A DNA stretch of 64,000 nucleotides from an uncultured Myxococcaceae bacterium (GTDB taxonomy: Bacteria > Myxococcota_A > Polyangia > Polyangiales > Ga0077539): assembly GCA_945952225.1 (NCBI GenBank), contig CAMFHP010000018.1:1-64000 (forward strand), written 5' to 3'. This document shows, piece after piece, positions 62,791 to 64,000 of this stretch. Position numbers and translations under genes: made by a program. The notes below the pieces were generated by a model. That model did not search any database. It was given only the letters and a program-made list of their open reading frames with translations, and was not told where the DNA came from. The number at the start of each line of letters is the position of its first letter. Position 1 is the stretch's first letter.

Positions 62791-63459
62791 TCAGTCGACG
62801 GGCGGTGCGAACTGCGCGCCGGCCTGGAAGAGCCCCGCGACCGCGCCCCAGCCGAACACCAGCAGTACGCCGAAGAAGAGCAGCGAGAGGATCTGCATGC
62901 GCTTCGCCGCGCGGGGCGACGCCGCGAGGCCGTAGATGAACGACGCGGTGTAGACGCCGTTCGCGAGGTGGTACGCGGTGCCCAGCACGCCGAGGAGGTA
63001 GACCACCAGCGTCGGCGGGTGGTGGTGCATGTGCGCGGCGATGTCTTCGAAGGTCTCGTAGCCCGTGGCGCTCATCGCGGGCTTGATGCGCGCGAGGGTC
63101 ACGTGGGCGAGGAGAAAGCCCAGCAGGCCGAGCGCCGAGAGGCGCTGGAGCATGTACTTGTAGTTGCCGAAGAACTTGTAGCCGTTGGGCTTCATCATGC
63201 CGATGCGCCGCAGGCCCCAGGCCGTGTGCAGGATCAGCGGGAGGAACACCACGATGCTCACGATCGTGGAGGCGCCGGTCGCGCCGGGCTTCGAAACGCG
63301 CTCCTCCCAGGCCTCGGCGCCGCCCCACGAGCTGAGGTTCTCCCACAGGTGCCAGGTGGTCCAGACGCCCAGGGGAAAGAGCGCAACCACCGAGCCCAGA
63401 CGCGAGGTCAGCAGACCTCCCGTCGTTGCGGGTTGATCGTGAACAGCAGCCTCCGACAT
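62791..63459 (-). CDS. sdhC: succinate dehydrogenase cytochrome b558 subunit
   Basis: 222 residues from ATG 63459, with GGAGGAG 5 bases upstream. Five hydrophobic helices carry conserved His for two hemes (HLWENL, LHTAWGL, HVTLAR, HLANG) in the pattern of Bacillus-type b558 subunits, which anchor the SdhA/SdhB complex and pass electrons to quinone. The usual sdhA and sdhB do not follow; downstream is the convergent macro gene. So the subunit stands apart or its partners are encoded elsewhere. Confidence 0.85.
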   Translation of the reverse strand: MSEAAVHDQPATTGGLLTSRLGSVVALFPLGVWTTWHLWENLSSWGGAEAWEERVSKPGATGASTIVSIVVFLPLILHTAWGLRRIGMMKPNGYKFFGNYKYMLQRLSALGLLGFLLAHVTLARIKPAMSATGYETFEDIAAHMHHHPPTLVVYLLGVLGTAYHLANGVYTASFIYGLAASPRAAKRMQILSLLFFGVLLVFGWGAVAGLFQAGAQFAPPVD

Positions 63460-63638
63460 CGTCACTCCTCCGCGACCGCGCCGACGTCGATGCGTCGGAG
63501 GCGGTCTGCGCGCGCACCAAACCACAACCCGCGGCTCGAATGCAACCACGCGCGCGGCGCGGTGCGTGAGCGGACGGCTTCGTGAATGGTGGGGTCTGAC
63601 AGGGCGCGCGGCGAGAGGAGGGCCGCGATGGAGCGCGC

Positions 63639-64000
63639 TCAGGCGTTGGGCGCGGTGCGCGGGAGCGTGCTGACGATCGACGGGCCCGAGCGACGATCAC
63701 CACGCGTCACGCGGTGATGGAGCTGCGTGGCCCCGCCCTCGCGGCGCACGGTCACCGCGAGGTCGAAGGCGCGTCCATCCCAGGTGAGCGCATCGACGGA
63801 GCGAACCGACTCGCCCTCGGCGAACACGCGCCCCTCGCCCACGCGCTCCCCATCGGCGCCGAGGCGCGCGAAGTACACGCCGTCACGGAGCGACGCGGCC
63901 ACGGCGAACTCGTGTCCCGTGTACCCGAGGGCGACGCTGCGAGGCGCGTCGACGCCGTCGTGCACGATCGCGACGCGACCCACGACCGCCCCCTGCGCGT
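63639..64000 (-). CDS. unknown protein, 5' end cut by window edge
   Basis: At least 120 codons, still open at base 64000; the GTG at 63983 could be an internal codon. Alternating strands with the repeating pattern GYTGHEFAVAASLRDGVYFARLGADGERVG and DALTWDGRAFDLAVTVRREGG suggest a beta-propeller or similar repeat. No family assigned. 179 bases without a gene separate it from sdhC; I see nothing in that gap apart from the sdhC ribosome site. Confidence 0.6.
   Translation of the reverse strand, partial: AQGAVVGRVAIVHDGVDAPRSVALGYTGHEFAVAASLRDGVYFARLGADGERVGEGRVFAEGESVRSVDALTWDGRAFDLAVTVRREGGATQLHHRVTRGDRRSGPSIVSTLPRTAPNA

Overview
The window is a contiguous piece of a very GC-rich bacterial chromosome and looks like a member of the Myxococcota (Polyangia / Sandaracinus-like rather than classical Myxococcus; the order is inferred, not proven). 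Support comes from a membrane-anchored Hanks-type Ser/Thr kinase, many exported lipoproteins with Asp/Ala/Thr/Pro-rich linkers and Cys-rich, Stig1-like, FG-GAP, HEAT or von Willebrand A modules, a GAF-containing PilB/GspE ATPase beside a PilZ protein, and an alpha-2-macroglobulin/PBP1C pair. No rRNA, tRNA, insertion sequence, prophage or CRISPR array was seen. Coding density is high and genes alternate strands in short units.

Layout. 1-9.6 kb: a truncated Ser/Thr kinase (minus), thrS (minus), HMG-CoA lyase, a small membrane protein, an exported HEAT-repeat protein, a PDZ-thioredoxin protein and an acyl-CoA thioesterase. 9.6-20.2 kb: a small lipoprotein, membrane and exported proteins, then a giant alpha-2-macroglobulin without its thioester followed by pbpC. 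20.3-25.4 kb: PilZ protein, PilB-like ATPase, HEAT lipoprotein and an FGE-like protein. 25.4-31.2 kb: thioredoxin-like proteins, a lipoprotein, an outer-membrane barrel and a phosphomannose-isomerase-like enzyme. 31.2-47.1 kb: a GT-C glycosyltransferase divergent from a 1110-residue Cys-rich lipoprotein, further lipoproteins (FG-GAP, Stig1), a dicarboxylate symporter, an HTH-pseudoreceiver regulator and a sulfatase-fold lipoprotein. 47.2-58.1 kb: a fatty-acid hydroxylase, then a long minus-strand run with a PAP2 phosphatase, VWA lipoprotein, Flp-pilin-like protein, uvrA with a translationally coupled small gene, and a metal-handling block (P1B-4 ATPase, an unknown protein, a His-rich protein). 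58.2-62.7 kb: VWA and Cys-rich lipoproteins, then a zinc-ribbon protein, a WGR-PARP ADP-ribosyltransferase and a macro-domain protein. 62.8-64 kb: a succinate dehydrogenase cytochrome b subunit and a truncated unknown gene.

The most notable system is the ADP-ribosylation cassette at about 59.9-62.7 kb: a bacterial PARP with the full His-Tyr-Glu triad directly upstream of a macro-domain protein, that is, a likely writer and reader/eraser, closed by a strong hairpin. Across the window a second pattern emerges: about a dozen genes without a Shine-Dalgarno have a TANNNT element 6-11 bases before the start codon, often followed by CGCGC, which fits leaderless transcription. Genes inside operons or with longer leaders instead carry GGAGG-like sites.
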